This document shows positions 60,900 through 64,000 of a stretch of DNA of 64,000 bases, piece after piece. The notes beneath the pieces are model-generated. The model searched no databases and had not been told where the DNA came from. It was given only the letters and a program-made list of their open reading frames with translations. How positions within the stretch are numbered: position 1 is the first letter of the stretch; every line of letters begins with the position of its first letter. Source of the stretch: Maylandia zebra (taxonomy: Eukaryota; Chordata; Actinopteri; Cichliformes; Cichlidae); the NCBI RefSeq assembly GCF_041146795.1, contig NC_135169.1:15600352-15664351 (forward strand), written 5' to 3'. A program made the position numbers and the translations under genes.

Positions 60900-61670
60900 A
60901 GATGATTAAGCACAGGTGGATAATTCATTATCAAAGCACAAAAAACAAACAAACAAAAAAAAACAAAAACAAAAACAAATTTAAAAAACTCACTAATTAC
61001 TATTTCAGTTTCTTCATCATTAATAATGATTATTCTAATATGGGAAACTAAGGTCAAATATCACCTGTACTCATACAATGCACACTTTCATCTTCTCTAT
61101 AACATATCCATAAATTAAAAAAAAAGAAAGAAAATGTTGAATATTTAGTTTATTGATGAATTACCAAACTGACGATCTTTAACTGTACAATAACAAAATT
61201 AATTTTTAAAGCATGATAGGAGACCAGAGGCATTTTTAGCCTATTTTGGGGGTTAAAAGAATCAAAGCACCCCAAAAGATTTCTTACTGTTTTGAGAATA
61301 TTAGGTTGAAACTTAATATTTTACCAACCCATTTCAAGGACTCTTCTATTTTTGGAGTGTATTTTTTATGTATCTGTATTATATTATACATACACATTAA
61401 AAGTGAATCTCTGTCCAAAAAATGCACTCAGTTTACTTGTTACTCACTATGAGCATCATGCTTTATTCTCCCCCAGTAATTAAGGTTAGGATATGTATTT
61501 TTTTTTTTTTTTTACATTCCAATCCATTCTTCATTTGCAGTAGTAGTCTTTGCAGTATTTAAATAACCTTTATCAGATTTGATGGTTTTGTTACAGACTT
61601 TTCAAAAAAGTGTTTTGCTTTTCTTTCACAAATGTGGGGATTAAATTGTGTTAAAATGTACAAAACAGTG
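60900..61670. other. AT-rich intergenic DNA
   Basis: No gene or repeat end recognised apart from low-complexity A-runs. Confidence 0.5.
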
Positions 61671-61674
61671 TGTC

Positions 61675-61823
61675 TGTAAAGGTTCTCAGTCATCCAGGTC
61701 ATCGTAGTCCAAGGAGCTTCCACTAGGTTTAAATCTGGGACTCCCCACCCTTTGACCTTAGAACTGAAGAAGCTTCTCGGATGAGAGATGAAACGTCTTC
61801 AAGCAACTTAAAGAAGTCCAGAC
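61675..61823 (+). repeat. Dispersed repeat, target of the retrocopy
   Basis: This unit, including CATCCAGGTCATCGTAGTCC and TGAAACGTCTTCAAGCAAC, continues after the retrocopy at 62753 with CTTTTCTTTGCAAGCTCC. The retrocopy therefore interrupts it. Confidence 0.7.
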
Positions 61824-62741
61824 AAACCATGTTGGACCAGTTCCTCCCTCCTACTACGTGCGGGACCATGTGAAAGTGGATTACGAGCAGTCTGTGACCA
61901 TCAGCCGAGTTTCTTCAGAGCAACTGGACTTTGAGATCTTGTTCCCCGGCTGTGTTCTCAGGTGGCAGTTTGCCAGTGATGGTGGAGACATCGGATTTGG
62001 GGTCTTTCAAAAGGCCAAAAAGGGTGAATGGAAGAAGGCGGCTGAGAAGGAGGAAATCGTGCCCAGTCAGCGATACAACGCCCACTTAGTACCCGAGGAC
62101 GGCTCACTGACCTGTGAGCGTCCAGGAGTCTATGTGCTGAGATTCAACAACACCTACAGCATCTTCCAGGCCAAACGCATCAGCTACAGTGTTGAGGTCC
62201 TGCTTCCTGATCATTTACAGCCTGCGCAGAACAACGGGAAGTCTGGCGACCACGTGGAAGTGGAGTGCGACAGTCAGTTATAACAAAGATGATGTCATCA
62301 GATCAGCGATGTTTAGCCGCTCAGAAAGCACAGCCTGACATACTTGATTTGAACATGTCGTGTGGATTAATAGTGTTATATCTCAGTGCTGGGTGACTCG
62401 TATTCATGTGGCATCTATTTAGAAACTCCACTTCACCCACTCTCCTCTCAGACATCACGGATCCCAGATTTTCAGCCCATTTTTTCAGCCTGTTTATCTT
62501 TACTCTGTTATTTTTGTTCCACATCAGCACTGGTGTTTCAAACAGGCGCCAAATAAATGAGCTGGTTATACCACAGCGTGTTACGGTGTAAACAAACAAC
62601 TGAAACCAATAATGTTCAATTAGTATCAAACTTTGTCCACGTGCAAAGAAGTATTTTCTATAGACATTTTCTGAGTAGATGCAGTAAAATTAAAGTAAAA
62701 CTCTAAATATTTGAATTTAAAAAAAAAAAAAAAAAAAAAAA
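61824..62741 (+). pseudogene. Processed retrocopy of a SEC14-like GOLD-domain gene
   Basis: The frame runs from before the ATG at 61858 (PPSYYVRDHVKVDY) to a TAA at 62281. ILFPGCVLRWQFASDGGDIG, YNAHLVPEDG and GVYVLRFNNTYS identify the GOLD domain found after the CRAL-TRIO domain in the SEC14L1/SEC14L5 group of lipid-binding proteins. There are no introns. A 3' UTR and a 23-bp A tract (62719-62741) follow. The flanks are the same 14 bases, AAAGAAGTCCAGAC, at 61810-61823 and 62739-62752 (overlapping the end of the A tract). This fits LINE-driven insertion of a 5'-truncated mRNA. The 142-codon frame is still open, implying a fairly recent event; no promoter is evident. It lacks CRAL-TRIO. Confidence 0.9.
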
Positions 62742-62916
62742 GAAGTCCAGACTCTTTTCTTTGCAAGCTCCTTTGAGTACAAAACAGTGATGTCATGTTT
62801 TGTGACGAGGACCCAGGCACAGAGAGATGAATTTAAGAATCTTATTATTTAATAAAGAAATTTGCAGACATGCACAGAGATGTTAAAACTCTGATGACTC
62901 TGATGATGATCCACAG

Positions 62917-63163
62917 CATGTCTTTATCCTGTCTTCCTTCTCTCACCCCAACCGGTCGCAGCAGATGGCCGCCCCTCCCTGAGCCTGGTTCTGCCGGAGG
63001 TTTCTTCCTGTTAAAAGGGAGTTTTTCCTTCCCACTGTCGCCAAAGTGCTTGCTCATAGGGGGTCATATGATTGTTGGGTTTTTCTCTGTATCTATGAAG
63101 CGCCTTGAGGCGACTTTTGTTGTGATTTGGCGCTATATAAATAAAATTGAATTGAATTGAATA
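62917..63163 (+). mobile_element. LINE 3' UTR fragment
   Basis: This is the same sequence as the 3' UTR of the LINE at 43136..43385, in the opposite orientation, ending in the AATTG tail. Shared phrases include CAACCGGTCGCAGCAGATGG and TTAAAAGGGAGTTTTTCCTT. It is severely 5'-truncated. Confidence 0.9.
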
Positions 63164-63165
63164 TG

Positions 63166-64000
63166 GAGACGAAGACAACAGACGACAAGGACAGGAAGAA
63201 ACAGGGGTTTAAATGCACCAAAGAGACAGTCAAAGAGAACTTGGGACAACTGGAGACATTTAAGGATGCGGGGACCTAAGGGATCTAAACAGGGAATCAC
63301 AGATAACTGAAATTTTGCCACATGTCCACAGACACTGGATCTTTACAGTTTAATGAGTCTGCAGATGACGTGACATAATTTGTGGTTCTGGTATCCTCAC
63401 ATTTCAGGACCAAGAGTAACCACTAGATTGCAGCAAAAGAAAGTTTTTTTCTCTTCACTACATAATGATCAGTGACCATCCACAGATTATCACTTATCAG
63501 TAAAACAGCTAAAGAAACTTCTTTAGTACTTTATTACTTAACGCTTCTGTGGTGTTTATTTTTTATGCTACTCAAGTAATGTTGGTGCATTAGTTTCTTT
63601 ACTTACTGGCTGTAATGTCCTCTGCCTCTAACGCCTTGCTAGAGTCGACATTCAGACTAAACTCCTCTTCAAAATGACCACGCAGACAAGAGGGTTTGAC
63701 TTCACTCCCTTTACTTAGGCCAGTTGAAGTAGGGTAAAACTGAGAAACAACATGAAATGCTCTTAGAAATCACAGATGAGGACAAATACACAATAACAGC
63801 ACAAATTGCTTGTTTAGCCGAAAGCGTTAGCAAATCCTCTCTTTACAAACGTTTCTATTAAGTAAACACTGCAATCACATTACTTCAAGTAGATTTGTTC
63901 ATTAGTAAGGGTAGAACAGAATTACATACCGACAATGCCCTTAAAGACCGTCTTAAGGGAGACAAATGCCACTACAGCAGCGGACGGGAGAACGGGAGAA
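63166..64000. other. Intergenic DNA to the window end
   Basis: The first 150 bases (GACGAAGACAACAGACGACAAGG and following) continue a dispersed repeat that starts before the LINE tail near 62788 (GACGAGGACCCAGGCACAG). No gene was seen in the rest. Confidence 0.45.

Overview
The window looks like accessory or intergenic DNA from a ray-finned (probably percomorph) fish. The evidence is split immune-receptor exons with GT-AG introns, all in phase 1, set among teleost-type mobile elements: LINEs, tRNA-derived SINEs, hAT-like and TA-flanked DNA elements, and endogenous retroviruses. No bacterial-type gene organisation is present. I cannot name the species.

Layout. Positions 1-2987 hold repeats and the first copy of a diverged direct duplication. 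Positions 2988-17027 are a giant, almost perfect inverted repeat: arms 2988..9314 and 10697..17027 around a 1,382-bp spacer. Each arm carries a TIR-bounded DNA element, a LINE reverse transcriptase with a GATA tail, and a retroviral LTR inserted into that LINE. Positions 17028-23720 hold a minisatellite, several DNA transposons and the second copy of the flanking duplication. Positions 24585-54852 are a minus-strand cluster of Fc-receptor-like immunoglobulin-superfamily genes. Gene 1 (24847..27584) has two Ig domains, a membrane segment and tyrosine motifs. Gene 2 (30976..33621) is an in-frame version with no Ig exons. Gene 3 (50209..52708) has two Ig domains but a lost disulfide cysteine and a stopped tail. 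Two exon relics lie at 42.7 kb and 54.8 kb. A decayed retrovirus with two LTRs (34974..42001) and further transposons are inserted between the genes. Positions 55248-58790 hold an apparently full-length R4/Dong-type LINE (similar to teleost Rex6) with an intact 1,095-codon ORF, a tRNA-like head and TA-microsatellite flanks. Positions 59065-64000 contain LINE tails and a processed retrocopy of a SEC14-like GOLD-domain gene, with a poly(A) tract and a 14-bp target-site duplication.

Functionally the host genes point to one theme: a local family of leukocyte receptor-like genes that expanded by tandem duplication and is decaying in different ways in each copy. Most of the other sequence is mobile DNA. 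The most unusual structure is the inverted repeat, whose inner junction lies inside a retroviral insertion. It is either a very recent inverted duplication or an assembly artefact, and sequence alone cannot decide between them.
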